The position numbers and the translations under genes were made by a program. From the NCBI GenBank assembly GCA_964406605.1, contig CAYOSF010000008.1:62001-126000 (forward strand): a stretch of DNA of 64,000 nucleotides, given 5' to 3'. A model generated the notes under the pieces. It was not told where the DNA came from, ran no database searches, and saw nothing but the letters and a program-made list of their open reading frames with translations. The DNA comes from CAYOSF01 sp964406605 (GTDB taxonomy: Bacteria > Chloroflexota > Dehalococcoidia > DSTF01 > RBG-16-68-14). Position 1 is the stretch's first letter. Each line of letters starts with the position of its first letter. Below, one piece after another: positions 16,642 through 24,883 of this stretch.

Positions 16642-17786
16642 AGATCGCGCTCGTTTCGCCGTATGACTGGGCGGTCCCGGGAGGCGTGAACAGCCATTGC
16701 GCCCACCTGCGGGAGCAGTTCTTGAATCGGGGACACGACGTGCGGGTAATCGCCCCCGCGTCCCGTCCCGTCGACCAGGAAGGCGTGATCACCATCGGCA
16801 AACGGCCGGTCAGCGTACCGGCCAGCGGATCGCTCGCGCGCATCTCGCTCTCGCTCACTCTGGGACCGCCCGTGCGGCAGGTCTTGGCGGAAGGGCGTTT
16901 TGACGTCGTGCACGTGCACGAGCCGTTCATGCCCGTCCTGCCGATCCACTTCTTGCGCTACGCGGAGGCGGTGAAAGTGGGCACGTTCCATGCCAGCCGG
17001 GAGAAGCGGCAGTTCTTCTACACCTGGGGTGGGCGTCATGTGCGCCGCTGGTTCCGCAGGCTGGACGGCAAGATCGCCGTATCGTCCGTTGCGGCCAGCT
17101 TCGCGGAGCAGTACTTCCCCGGCTACTACAACATCATCCCGAACGGCGTGGACGTCGAGCGGTTCTCTGCGGAGGCGCGGCCGCTGCCTGAGTACCAGGA
17201 CGGCAAGCTGAACATCCTCTTCGTCGGCCGGCCGGAGAAGCGCAAGGGCCTTGAATACCTGATTCGCGCTTACGCGCGGCTCAAGAACCGGCGCCCGGAC
17301 ACAAGGCTGATCATCGTCGGGGCAGGCAAGTTCGACCGGTTCGAGCGGCGCGTTCGGTCGCTGAAGCTTGCGGACGTTGTCTTCTGCGGTTTCGCGTCGC
17401 ATGAAGACCTGCCGCGGTACCACCGGACGGCCCACGTGTTCTGCGCTCCCGCCACCGGTTTCGAGAGCCAGGGCATCGTGCTGCTGGAGGCGATGGCCTC
17501 GAGGCTCCCGATCGTTGCCAGCAACATCGAGGGGTACGCGGGTGTGCTCACCCATGGCGTCGAGGGGCTGCTGGTGCTTCCGGGCGACGAGGAGGGGCTG
17601 GCGGAGGCGCTGCTGGCTCTCGTGGATGACGCGGACCTGCGCCGCGAGATGGGCGAGCGCGCCCGACAGCGGGCAGAGGAGTTCAGTTGGCAGCGCGTCT
17701 CGCAGCAGGTCCTCTCCTACTACGAGCGGTTGCTCTACGAGCACGGCCTGGCGAGCCCGCGGCGGGAGCGTGTGCCGGTCAACTAA
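16638..17786 (+). CDS. GT4 glycosyltransferase resembling phosphatidylinositol mannosyltransferase PimA
   Basis: A 382-residue GT-B enzyme. The N-terminal block KIALVSPYDWAVPGGVNSH is very close in pattern to mycobacterial PimA (CPYSFDVPGGVQSH). It is followed by VVHVHEP, IIPNGVDVERF, FVGRPEKRKGLEYLI, and the donor-binding E-x7-E segment ESQGIVLLEAMA. PimA moves mannose from GDP-Man to phosphatidylinositol at the inner membrane face. Its start overlaps the PHP stop (ATGA) and the CDP-alcohol phosphatidyltransferase follows 7 nt later, as pimA and pgsA1 lie together in mycobacteria. The sugar and acceptor are inferred. Confidence 0.88.
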   Translation: MKIALVSPYDWAVPGGVNSHCAHLREQFLNRGHDVRVIAPASRPVDQEGVITIGKRPVSVPASGSLARISLSLTLGPPVRQVLAEGRFDVVHVHEPFMPVLPIHFLRYAEAVKVGTFHASREKRQFFYTWGGRHVRRWFRRLDGKIAVSSVAASFAEQYFPGYYNIIPNGVDVERFSAEARPLPEYQDGKLNILFVGRPEKRKGLEYLIRAYARLKNRRPDTRLIIVGAGKFDRFERRVRSLKLADVVFCGFASHEDLPRYHRTAHVFCAPATGFESQGIVLLEAMASRLPIVASNIEGYAGVLTHGVEGLLVLPGDEEGLAEALLALVDDADLRREMGERARQRAEEFSWQRVSQQVLSYYERLLYEHGLASPRRERVPVN

Positions 17787-17793
17787 GCTAGCC

Positions 17794-18441
17794 ATGAGCC
17801 GACCCAGGTCGTTCACGCTGCTGCCGCACTCGGTCCCCAGATGGCTTACCGATCCCATCGTCGCGGTCGTCGCGCGCACCGGCGTCGCGCCCAACCACAT
17901 TTCGCTGCTTGGCTTCGTGGGCAACGTGGGGGCGGCCGCGCTCGCGGCTCGGGGCGATTTCCTGCCGGCCGGGTTGGTGATGCTTGCCGCCAGCGCGCTG
18001 GACCTGCTGGATGGGGCGCTCGCTCGGGCCACCGGACGTGTGAGCGCGTTCGGGGCCGTGTTTGATGCGGCGCTGGACAGGCTCTCGGAGGCTGCTGTCC
18101 TGGCCGGTCTTGCGTTCTACTTCGCGCAGAGAAACGACCGCGAGGAGGTCATGCTCTGCTTCGCCGCGTTGGCGGGCTCCGTTCTGGTGAGTTACGTGCG
18201 GGCCCACGCGATGGCGCGCGGCCTGGATGTGCGGGAAGGACTGTTCACCCGAGCCGAGAGGGTGATTCTACTGGGCGGGGGCCTTATCATAAGTCAGGTG
18301 CGCATCGCCCTCTGGATCCTGGCCGTTCTGGCCATTGCGACCGCCCTGCAGCGGCTGTATGCCGCCTGGGATGGGTTCCGGCGCGAGGGTGAGCGAATGC
18401 CGCCGGCACACACGCCAACGGACGAGGAGCAGCAGCAGTGA
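17794..18441 (+). CDS. CDP-alcohol phosphatidyltransferase (PI/PIP-synthase candidate)
   Basis: A 215-residue membrane enzyme starting at ATG 17794. The complete family signature DxxDGxxARx8Gx3Dx3D is present (DLLDGALAR, then GAVFDAALD), followed by several membrane segments. It would transfer a phosphatidyl group from CDP-diacylglycerol to an alcohol. Because inositol-phosphate synthase and a PimA-like enzyme share the operon, inositol-1-phosphate (giving phosphatidylinositol phosphate) is the likely acceptor. Glycerol-3-phosphate is the alternative that the signature alone cannot exclude. Confidence 0.88.
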   Translation: MSRPRSFTLLPHSVPRWLTDPIVAVVARTGVAPNHISLLGFVGNVGAAALAARGDFLPAGLVMLAASALDLLDGALARATGRVSAFGAVFDAALDRLSEAAVLAGLAFYFAQRNDREEVMLCFAALAGSVLVSYVRAHAMARGLDVREGLFTRAERVILLGGGLIISQVRIALWILAVLAIATALQRLYAAWDGFRREGERMPPAHTPTDEEQQQ

Positions 18442-19202
18442 TCCCTCTTCGAGAGCAGGACTACATTCGCGAGCGGTTCGGGCGCGAGCTGGGAGGCAAG
18501 GTGAAGATCGATTTCTTCACCCAGAGGCCGTCCCCGCTCTACGTTCCGGGGCGGGAGGAGTGCGTCACCTGTGAGGACGCGCGACAGCTCCTGGAGGAAC
18601 TGGCCGCCTTGAGCGACAAGATATCGCTGACGGTGCGCGAGCTTGCCGACGCGCAGGAGGAGGCGAAGAAGCTCGGCGTCGACAAGGTGCCGGGCATCGT
18701 TCTGCGCGGGCCGGCCAACCGGGCCCTGCGCTTTTTCGGTATCCCCGGCGGGAACGAGTTCCCAAACTTCATCGAGTCGATCATCGAGGCGTCGAAGTCG
18801 ACGTTCAAGCCGAGCCCAGAGACGGCGAAGCAGTTGAAGAAGCTTAAGGAGGACGTCTCGATCACCGTGTATGTGACCCCGACGTGCCCGCACTGTCCCG
18901 GCGTGGTGCGCGCGGCCTACCGGCTGGCGCTCGCCAGTGCCCGCATCCGCTCGGCGGCGGTTGAGGTCGGTGAGTTCCCGCGTCTGGCGCAGCAGTTGGG
19001 AGTGCGGGCGGTGCCCCTAACGGTCATCAACGACAGGGCGACGATAGCGGGGGCGGTGGACGAGGCCGGCCTGCTGGAAGCGGTGCTCAAGGCTGTGGAG
19101 GCGGGCGCCTTGGGGGCGTCGGCGTCCCGGGGCGGTGGCACCACGGATGCCGCGCCGCGAACCGGTCCCTCGCCCAGCAGTGGGTTGATCCTGCCCCGCT
19201 AG
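18438..19202 (+). CDS. Two-domain protein disulfide oxidoreductase (glutaredoxin-like, PDO type)
   Basis: A 254-residue cytosolic protein beginning at GTG 18438, overlapping the preceding stop by 4 nt. It consists of two thioredoxin folds: the first with a CVTC redox pair near residue 42, the second with TPTCPHCPG near residue 146 and a cis-Pro region AVPLTV. This is the layout of the PDO proteins of thermophiles and archaea, which handle intracellular disulfides. The C-terminal 40 residues are Gly/Ala/Ser-rich. Its place in a lipid operon is unexplained. Confidence 0.85.
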   Translation: MIPLREQDYIRERFGRELGGKVKIDFFTQRPSPLYVPGREECVTCEDARQLLEELAALSDKISLTVRELADAQEEAKKLGVDKVPGIVLRGPANRALRFFGIPGGNEFPNFIESIIEASKSTFKPSPETAKQLKKLKEDVSITVYVTPTCPHCPGVVRAAYRLALASARIRSAAVEVGEFPRLAQQLGVRAVPLTVINDRATIAGAVDEAGLLEAVLKAVEAGALGASASRGGGTTDAAPRTGPSPSSGLILPR

Positions 19203-19204
19203 GC

Positions 19205-20752
19205 ATGGAGACGAGGAAGGACGTCACCTCAGAACGGAACGGCGGGCGGTCTAGCTTTCGCGAGCGGCTGAGCCGGCTCATCGACCTGGACTTCACGAGA
19301 CCGCTGCCGTTCGCTTTCCTGTCTCTCGCGTACGTCGGCTCCCGCGTCGCATGGCTGGACCGGGGCTACGGCACCGACCCGGATGCCTGGCGGGTGGCGC
19401 TCACCGCGGACTACCTTTGGTCCAAAGGGGAGTATCTGCCTTCCCGGCTGCCCGGCTATCCGCTCCACGAATTCGTTACCGCCTTGGTGATCAAGGGGGG
19501 TTGGGTCTGGACCAATCTGACCACCGTCGTCGTTTCGCTGGTCGGCGTGTACCTCTTCGCCTGGCTGGCGAAGAAGCTGGAGCTGCAGAATCGTGGTGCG
19601 CTCACGGTGGGTTTCGCGTTCGCGCCCCTCCTCTGGATCAACAGCGTCATGACAATGGACTACATGTGGGCGCTGACGTTCCTGCTGGCGGCATATCTCG
19701 CCATGCTCTACCGGGCGCCGACGGTTGCGGGCATCTGCCTGGGCATCGCGGCCGGTTTCCGGCTCACGTCGCTGCTCATGCTTCCGGTCTTCTGGTTACT
19801 GATATGGCGCACGCGCCAGCGAGGGCAGATCTGGCCGCTGACACTGAGCGGCGCGGCGGTCACGCTGGTCGCCTACACGCCCGTCCTGATGCGATACGGC
19901 GTCAATCTGCTGAATTTCTACGACCAGAAGGTGCCGCTGGACGAGTTCATCAAGCGTCTGGGCAAGGACGGCCTGGGCATCGTCGGCGCACTCGCGCTGC
20001 TCGTCGTCCTGGTGCTTTCCTTCCAGCGGCTTCGCCGCTTTCCCAGGGACCTTGTAAAGGACCCTCACGTGCTCACCTGGACGGCGGCGATCGCCGTCTT
20101 CTTTGCCTCCTACACCCGGCTGCCTCACGAGATCGCCTACTTGGTCCCGCTCTTCCCCTTCGGCTTCTTCCTGATGTCCCGCTACCTGAGTCGTGGGCTC
20201 TTGGTAGCGGCTCTGGCGGTGGTTGTGCTGGCCGGCTTCGTCGACATCACGACGCCAAACGACACCAGCGGAATCGGGGCGAGCACGTTTACAAGTGCGC
20301 GTATCGGCAAGGGGATGCTGCTCTCCGATCTCGATACGCTCCAAAACCAGATGGGTTTCGCCCGTGAGTTGCGGCAACTGACGACAACGAATCGCCATGT
20401 AGAGAAGCCCGCGGTGGTGGCGGTTGGCTTTATCTATCCGGAAATGGTCGTGCTCTACCATGACGAGCTTACCATCGGCGTGCTTGAGGACGACGTGGAG
20501 GCGATCAGCCAGCTCTCCGACAAGGGTCTGGCGACGGACGCGGAGAGGGACATTTCGTACGTCTGGCTGCTCGACTTCGAGGACTTCGAGGCGTTCCAAG
20601 ATGACGGAACCACCGTCTACGTCACTGCGGACGCCGAGCGCAGCACCATGGCCGTATATGGATATCGACCGGCGTACTTCGGGGCGGTCGAGTTGCCGCT
20701 CAGCCGCGACAACCCTTCGCTCGGCGAAGGAACCGCAGAAACCGATCGCTAG
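19205..20752 (+). CDS. Polytopic membrane protein, GT-C glycosyltransferase-like
   Basis: A 515-residue protein with about ten hydrophobic segments and a large non-membrane C-terminal part (from about residue 360). The first extracytoplasmic loop contains GTDPDAW, an acidic pair in the position used as the metal/donor site in GT-C enzymes (PMT/ArnT/GT87 type) that take sugars from polyprenyl phosphates. This is a structural resemblance, not a firm family call. It follows the disulfide oxidoreductase by 2 nt at the end of the inositol-lipid operon, which fits a late, outside-facing glycosylation step. Confidence 0.6.
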   Translation: METRKDVTSERNGGRSSFRERLSRLIDLDFTRPLPFAFLSLAYVGSRVAWLDRGYGTDPDAWRVALTADYLWSKGEYLPSRLPGYPLHEFVTALVIKGGWVWTNLTTVVVSLVGVYLFAWLAKKLELQNRGALTVGFAFAPLLWINSVMTMDYMWALTFLLAAYLAMLYRAPTVAGICLGIAAGFRLTSLLMLPVFWLLIWRTRQRGQIWPLTLSGAAVTLVAYTPVLMRYGVNLLNFYDQKVPLDEFIKRLGKDGLGIVGALALLVVLVLSFQRLRRFPRDLVKDPHVLTWTAAIAVFFASYTRLPHEIAYLVPLFPFGFFLMSRYLSRGLLVAALAVVVLAGFVDITTPNDTSGIGASTFTSARIGKGMLLSDLDTLQNQMGFARELRQLTTTNRHVEKPAVVAVGFIYPEMVVLYHDELTIGVLEDDVEAISQLSDKGLATDAERDISYVWLLDFEDFEAFQDDGTTVYVTADAERSTMAVYGYRPAYFGAVELPLSRDNPSLGEGTAETDR

Positions 20753-22023
20753 CGGTAGCGACGGGATATCATCACCCCGGCCACCGCCAGCCCCCCGGCC
20801 AGGGCTACCGTGAGCGCAGCTATCGCCGCGATGAGGCCGATTGGCATGCCGTCGTTGTCGGCGCTGGAGTTCCCGCTCGCCGTCTCGGGTGTTGGATGCG
20901 ACGCCGTCGGTTCCACCTGGTCGCCGTCGTCGCCTGGCGTGGGGACGTCCCGTGGCGGCAGCCCGACGCTATCGCGCCACGCGTCCTCCAGGCCGTCCTG
21001 GTTGAAGCCGTACACTTGCTCCAGGGCCTCGGCGGTGCTTGTGCCCTCCTTGAAGGCGCGGAAGAGCTGGGCGAACTCCTCCTGCCCGTAGGTATCCACG
21101 AGAAACTTCACCAAGCTCCAGGATTGTCCGTAGAAGAGGAATACCGTGTCTCCGAGCGAGCCGCTGCTGGCCGAGCTAAGGCTGCGCACCGACATCACGT
21201 GACCGCTCTCGATGGCCTGCTCCAGCGCTCGGCGCTGTCCATCCAGCGGCTGTGTCTGCGCGAAGACCGCCGTGCCTTCGTTCAGCCAGGCTGGGACATC
21301 GAACGGTCCCGCCAGCGCCTGCCGCACGACGATGTGAGCGATCTCGTGGCGGGCGATCTCAAGAGGCGCCGAGTCCGCCGAGACCATGGCCGTGTCCGAA
21401 TAGACGACCTCGCCAAGAGTCACCACGCCCTCGCGGTCGTCGGCGAGGATAGCCGGCTGCATCTCTTCGGCCGATTCGTAGTAGAAGATCTTGACCGGGA
21501 AGTCGACGGACGTCTCCAGCAGCTCGCTGATCCTTTCCAGGCTCTCCCGTCCCGCGGCCAGGATGCTGCGTGCCTCGTCCTCGCCGCCGTGGTACCAGAT
21601 GGTGAGGTTGCCCTCGGTCAGCGAGCTCCACTCGAAGCGGCTGTCTTCGTATTCGATGACGTCGGGCGAAGTCTCCTCCGTAGCGCCGCCCGCGGTCAGC
21701 CGCCAGAAGTACGTCACCTCGGCGCCGGGGATGAGGACGTTGGGCCGTGCCGCGGCCAGTTCGAAAGTACAGCCCACCACCGTGCCGCCGCTGCAGTCCG
21801 GGACGGCGCTCGTGCGAACGCCGTCCGGCGCCACCTGATAGACGAGCCGGATGTCGTCGAATCCAGCATCGGTGGCGGCGTCCAGGGTGAAGACGAGGCC
21901 GTTGGGGAAATCGCTTTGCGCGCTGCTGCCTCGTACGTCGATGCTCGGTTGAGCGCCCGCGGCCGAGGTCGACGCTAGGACGGCAACGAGCGTCGCCATG
22001 AGGGCCAAGAGGATCCGCTTCAT
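20749..22023 (-). CDS. Secreted, membrane-anchored MA-clan metallopeptidase-like protein
   Basis: From the ATG at 22023, overlapping the prfB stop by 4 nt, the protein has 424 residues. It has a signal peptide (MKRILLALMATLVAVLASTSAAGAQ), a beta-rich N-terminal region, a peptidase MA-like domain with HEIAH (HExxH form) near residue 219 and a downstream WLNEGTAV glutamate helix, and a C-terminal membrane helix before a short basic tail (SRRYR). This is the family often annotated 'peptidase MA-like'. HEIAH and NEG fit a zinc site. The substrate is unknown. It converges with the GT-C-like gene, overlapping by 4 nt. Confidence 0.78.
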   Translation of the reverse strand: MKRILLALMATLVAVLASTSAAGAQPSIDVRGSSAQSDFPNGLVFTLDAATDAGFDDIRLVYQVAPDGVRTSAVPDCSGGTVVGCTFELAAARPNVLIPGAEVTYFWRLTAGGATEETSPDVIEYEDSRFEWSSLTEGNLTIWYHGGEDEARSILAAGRESLERISELLETSVDFPVKIFYYESAEEMQPAILADDREGVVTLGEVVYSDTAMVSADSAPLEIARHEIAHIVVRQALAGPFDVPAWLNEGTAVFAQTQPLDGQRRALEQAIESGHVMSVRSLSSASSGSLGDTVFLFYGQSWSLVKFLVDTYGQEEFAQLFRAFKEGTSTAEALEQVYGFNQDGLEDAWRDSVGLPPRDVPTPGDDGDQVEPTASHPTPETASGNSSADNDGMPIGLIAAIAALTVALAGGLAVAGVMISRRYR

Positions 22024-23127
22024 GCCTCGTCCGTCCCCAGCGTCGCCTTGAGGTACGCCGTCATGAAGGGGTCCAGATCGCCGTCCAGGACGGACTCCGC
22101 ATCGCTCGTCTCGAAGTCCGAGCGGTGGTCTTTGACCATCTTGTAGGGATGGAGGACGTAGCTCCGGATCTGGTTGCCCCATCCCGCCGCCACGTGTTCG
22201 CCCTTCAGCCGCGCCCGTTCCTCCGCCTGCCGCTCCAGCTCCCGCTCCAGCAACCGGGCCTCCAGTACGCGCATGGCGCTCTCCTTGTTGCGGTGCTGAG
22301 AGCGCTCGTTCTGACAGACGACGGTGAGCTCCGACGGCAGGTGGGTGATGCGGACGGCCGTCGCGTTCTTCTGCACGTTCTGACCGCCGTGGCCGCTCGC
22401 GCGGAACACGTCGATGCGCAGGTCCTCCGGGTCGATCTTCACCTCGGCGTCGCTCCGCGCCTCGGGCATCACCTCGACCAGGGCGAATGAGGTGTGCCGG
22501 GCGTGGGCCTGGTCGAACGGGGAGAGGCGCACGAGCCGGTGAACGCCTCGCTCGGCCTTGAGATAGCCGTAGGCAAGGGAGCCGTGCACCTCAACCGTTA
22601 CGCTCTTCAGCCCCGCCTCCTCGCCCGGCATCATGTCCAGCACGGTGGACTGGGAGCCGCGCCGTTCCACCCAGCGCAAGTACATGCGCAGCAGCATCTC
22701 CGCCCAGTCCTGGGATTCGGTGCCGCCCGCGCCGGCGTGGATGGCGAGGATGGCGTTCCGGGCGTCATAGGGACCCGAGAAGGTGAGCTCGAACTCCAGC
22801 CGTTCGAGCGTCGCGGCAAGCTGGTCTATCTCTCGTTCCAAGTCCTGGCCGAGCGCGTCGTCGCCCTCCGCCTCCGCCAGGTCGATGAACTCGCGGATTT
22901 CGGCGCTGCGCTGTTCCAGACCGCGCCAGGTCTCGATGCTCTCAGTCAGGTCGGCCAGGCGCTTCATCGTGCTCTGGGCGGCCTGTTGGTCGTCCCAGAA
23001 CCCGGGCTTGGCCGATTCGCGTTCGAGCCGCTTCGCCTCTCGTTCCAGCGCGGCGACGTCAAAGACGCATCAGGACGTGGGTGATGCGCTCCGTGATCCC
23101 TTTGAGCCGTTCCTTGAGCTGTTCCAT
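22020..23127 (-). CDS. prfB: Peptide chain release factor 2 with programmed +1 frameshift
   Basis: The gene is in two frames. Starting at ATG 23127, 22 codons (MEQLKERL...VLMRL) lead to CTT TGA C at 23064-23058. Skipping the T of the in-frame TGA puts the ribosome into the frame that continues DVAALEREAKRLE and runs to 22020, for a product of 368 residues, the normal RF2 length. The body carries GAGGTESQDWAEM and the peptidyl-hydrolysis GGQ motif GHGGQNVQKNATAVRI. RF2 ends translation at TGA/TAA, so low RF2 promotes the shift (autoregulation). Annotation from the first in-frame ATG at 22967 would lose the N-terminal 53 residues. Confidence 0.95.
23058..23064 (-). promoter_or_regulatory. RF2 +1 programmed frameshift site (CTT TGA C)
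   Basis: The slippery leucine codon CTT followed by TGA and C is the hallmark of prfB autoregulation. The usual Shine-Dalgarno-like AGGGGG three bases upstream is missing here (the preceding codons are CTG ATG CGT), which may mean weaker stimulation. Confidence 0.9.
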
Positions 23128-23286
23128 GCCGCTATCACTGTACAACAGATGATGTGGTCGGTCATTGTCTCAGCGGGCGCTGAGCGCCCGCCGGCGGCGG
23201 TTCCACACGCGTCCTGGGGCCGTTCCGCCGAAGTGACGCTGAGTGCGATCGGTTCTGTACTCCAGGCGCCTGGCAGCGGCCGGCAC

Positions 23287-23973
23287 CTACTCGGACGCAA
23301 CCACGGCGGGGAGGCGCCCGCCCGCAGCCTGGTGGGCGAGACGGGTCGGTTCCGGCAAACGGTATCCCCGGCAGCAACGCAGCACCCACGCCTCGGCCTG
23401 TGCCTGGCCGATGCGGTGGCCGACGGAAACGAAGAGCGGCTTCACGCCGCTGCGCGTGCGCAGCACCGCGCCGATAACCTCGTCGTTGTCGATCAGATCG
23501 GAACGGCTGCCCGCGTCCTCGTCGGGCGCGGTGTGTTCGCCCGTGAGCCGGGACTTGGCGCAGCCGATCGTCGGCACGTCCAGGAGCAGTCCCAGGTGGC
23601 AGGCGAGGCCGAAGCGCCGGGGGTGGGCGAGCCCCTGTCCGTCCACCAGCAGCAGGTCGATGGGCCCACTGACTCGGCGGAAGGCTGCCTGCAGGACCGG
23701 TATCTCGCGGAAGGAGAGGAGGCCGGGCACGTAGGGAAAGGTGAGGGGCGCTTCCTCCACGACCACCACCACTGGCTCCAGGGCCGGGTAGGACAGCACC
23801 ACGACCGCGCCGGTGCCGCGCGCCCGGGCCCTGTCGACTGAGATGTCCACGCCGGCGATGCGTCGCACGTTGACCGGATCGCCCTCGCGTAACACCCGCG
23901 CGGCCAGCCGGCGCTGGACGGCCACGGCCTCCTTCGGCGCCACGTTCCAGGGATGCAGGTCGCGCAGCTTCAC
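23287..23973 (-). CDS. nfi: Endonuclease V (deoxyinosine 3'-endonuclease)
   Basis: From the GTG at 23973 the product is 228 residues, the usual Nfi size. It begins MKLRDLHPWNVAPKEA and has RRIAGVDISV (the first catalytic Asp, as in 'GVDxS'), a YVPGLLSFREIPVL block, LLLVDGQGLAHPRRFGLACHLG, and IGCAKSRLTG. It cuts DNA one base 3' of deaminated adenine. The frame is open another 490 nt upstream, but that part lacks family similarity. A TATACT box sits 7 nt before the GTG, so the transcript may be leaderless. Confidence 0.92.
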   Translation of the reverse strand: MKLRDLHPWNVAPKEAVAVQRRLAARVLREGDPVNVRRIAGVDISVDRARARGTGAVVVLSYPALEPVVVVVEEAPLTFPYVPGLLSFREIPVLQAAFRRVSGPIDLLLVDGQGLAHPRRFGLACHLGLLLDVPTIGCAKSRLTGEHTAPDEDAGSRSDLIDNDEVIGAVLRTRSGVKPLFVSVGHRIGQAQAEAWVLRCCRGYRLPEPTRLAHQAAGGRLPAVVASE

Positions 23974-23980
23974 GGCGGCC

Positions 23981-23986
23981 AGTATA
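23981..23986 (-). promoter_or_regulatory. -10 box immediately upstream of nfi (possible leaderless start)
   Basis: TATACT on the minus strand ends 7 nt before the nfi GTG. Transcription starting 6-8 nt after a -10 box would begin at or within a base or two of the start codon. No clear -35 or Shine-Dalgarno is present. Confidence 0.5.
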
Positions 23987-24138
23987 GCAGTGTCGAGCCG
24001 GAGCGAACCCCGGCGACGCGGTCGCCCCGTCGGCGGGAGGCGCCGCGTTGACACGGGACGGGGCCGTGAGGAGAATATCGCTTGGAGGCGGTCGTGACCG
24101 CTCCAGGTTGCGAGGTCGAGGGAGGGGATGTCGGTGCG

Positions 24139-24528
24139 ATGATCGGACGCGCGGTTCGTCGATTCAACAGGCGCATTCTCAATCCGGTGACGCTCAGGTT
24201 CTCGGGACGCCGCTTCAGCCCGTACGCGACCGTGCGGCATCTGGGACGCCGGACTGGGCGCGCGTATGCCACGCCGCTGCTGGCGAAGCGCGTCGAGGAC
24301 GGGTTCATTATCCCCCTTACCTATGGGGAGGACGCCGACTGGGCGCGCAATGTGCGGGCGCGCGGCGGCTGCACGATCGAGTCGGATGGACAGATCTACG
24401 AAGTCACGGAGCCGCGGGTGATCGACGCGTCGGTCGCGTTGCCTGTGTTCCCGGTCGTGCACCGGCTTCTACTCCGTCTGTTTCGGATGAAGACGTTCCT
24501 CAGCGTGAGATACCCCCCGGCGGAGTAG
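24139..24528 (+). CDS. DDN-family deazaflavin (F420)-dependent nitroreductase-like protein
   Basis: A 129-residue split-barrel protein. I start it at ATG 24139 because MIGRAVRRFNRRILNPVTLRFSGRR is the usual beginning. It then reads VRHLGRRTGRAYATPLLAKR and GFIIPLTYGEDADWARNVRA, the pattern of the PF04075 family, whose characterised members use F420H2 to reduce nitro compounds or quinones. Longer starts at TTG 24082 or GTG 24094 are possible but add unrelated sequence. A second family member lies at 57308-57745. Confidence 0.85.
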   Translation: MIGRAVRRFNRRILNPVTLRFSGRRFSPYATVRHLGRRTGRAYATPLLAKRVEDGFIIPLTYGEDADWARNVRARGGCTIESDGQIYEVTEPRVIDASVALPVFPVVHRLLLRLFRMKTFLSVRYPPAE

Positions 24529-24572
24529 CGAGTGTTGCTCCAACTTGATTCTGGGGAGGGCGCACTTCTCTC

Positions 24573-24662
24573 GTCACCCTGAGCGGAGCTGCCTGCCCGC
24601 CCCAGGCGGGAAGGGTCTAGCCTGCCTCGACGCGCCAAGTGCTTCGCGCTGCTCAGCATGAC
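24573..24662. repeat. Small inverted-repeat element in the intergenic region
   Basis: A 90-bp stretch begins GTCACCCTGAGC and ends GCTCAGCATGAC, near-perfect inverted ends (10 of 12), with an internal palindrome CCTGCCCGCCCCAGGCGGG. It resembles the dispersed 'CTGAGCGGAGC...GCTCAGCATGAC' elements that fill intergenic spaces in many Chloroflexota. The remaining 220 nt before the AtuA gene hold nothing recognisable. Confidence 0.6.
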
Positions 24663-24883
24663 AAGTTGCTCCCTTGAACGGCACACGGGCAGTCCTGTGA
24701 CACGCATCAGATTGGAGAGGCGCTCGCCCTGGCCATCCGCGCGTTCCAACCTGAGCAGGTCGGCCCGCCCCCGCCCGGCGCGCTGAGGCCAGCGTCGAGG
24801 TCCGCGTATCTGGCATCGATTGGCGGCAGATGGACATGGGGTGTGGTAATGTTCAGGACGGTGAGTCACGAGAGTAGGTGCCC

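Noticed and set aside
23059..23061. In-frame TGA near the prfB start as a sequencing error or selenocysteine codon
   Set aside because: CTT TGA C at this position is the conserved RF2 programmed frameshift site, and the +1 frame gives the full-length protein.
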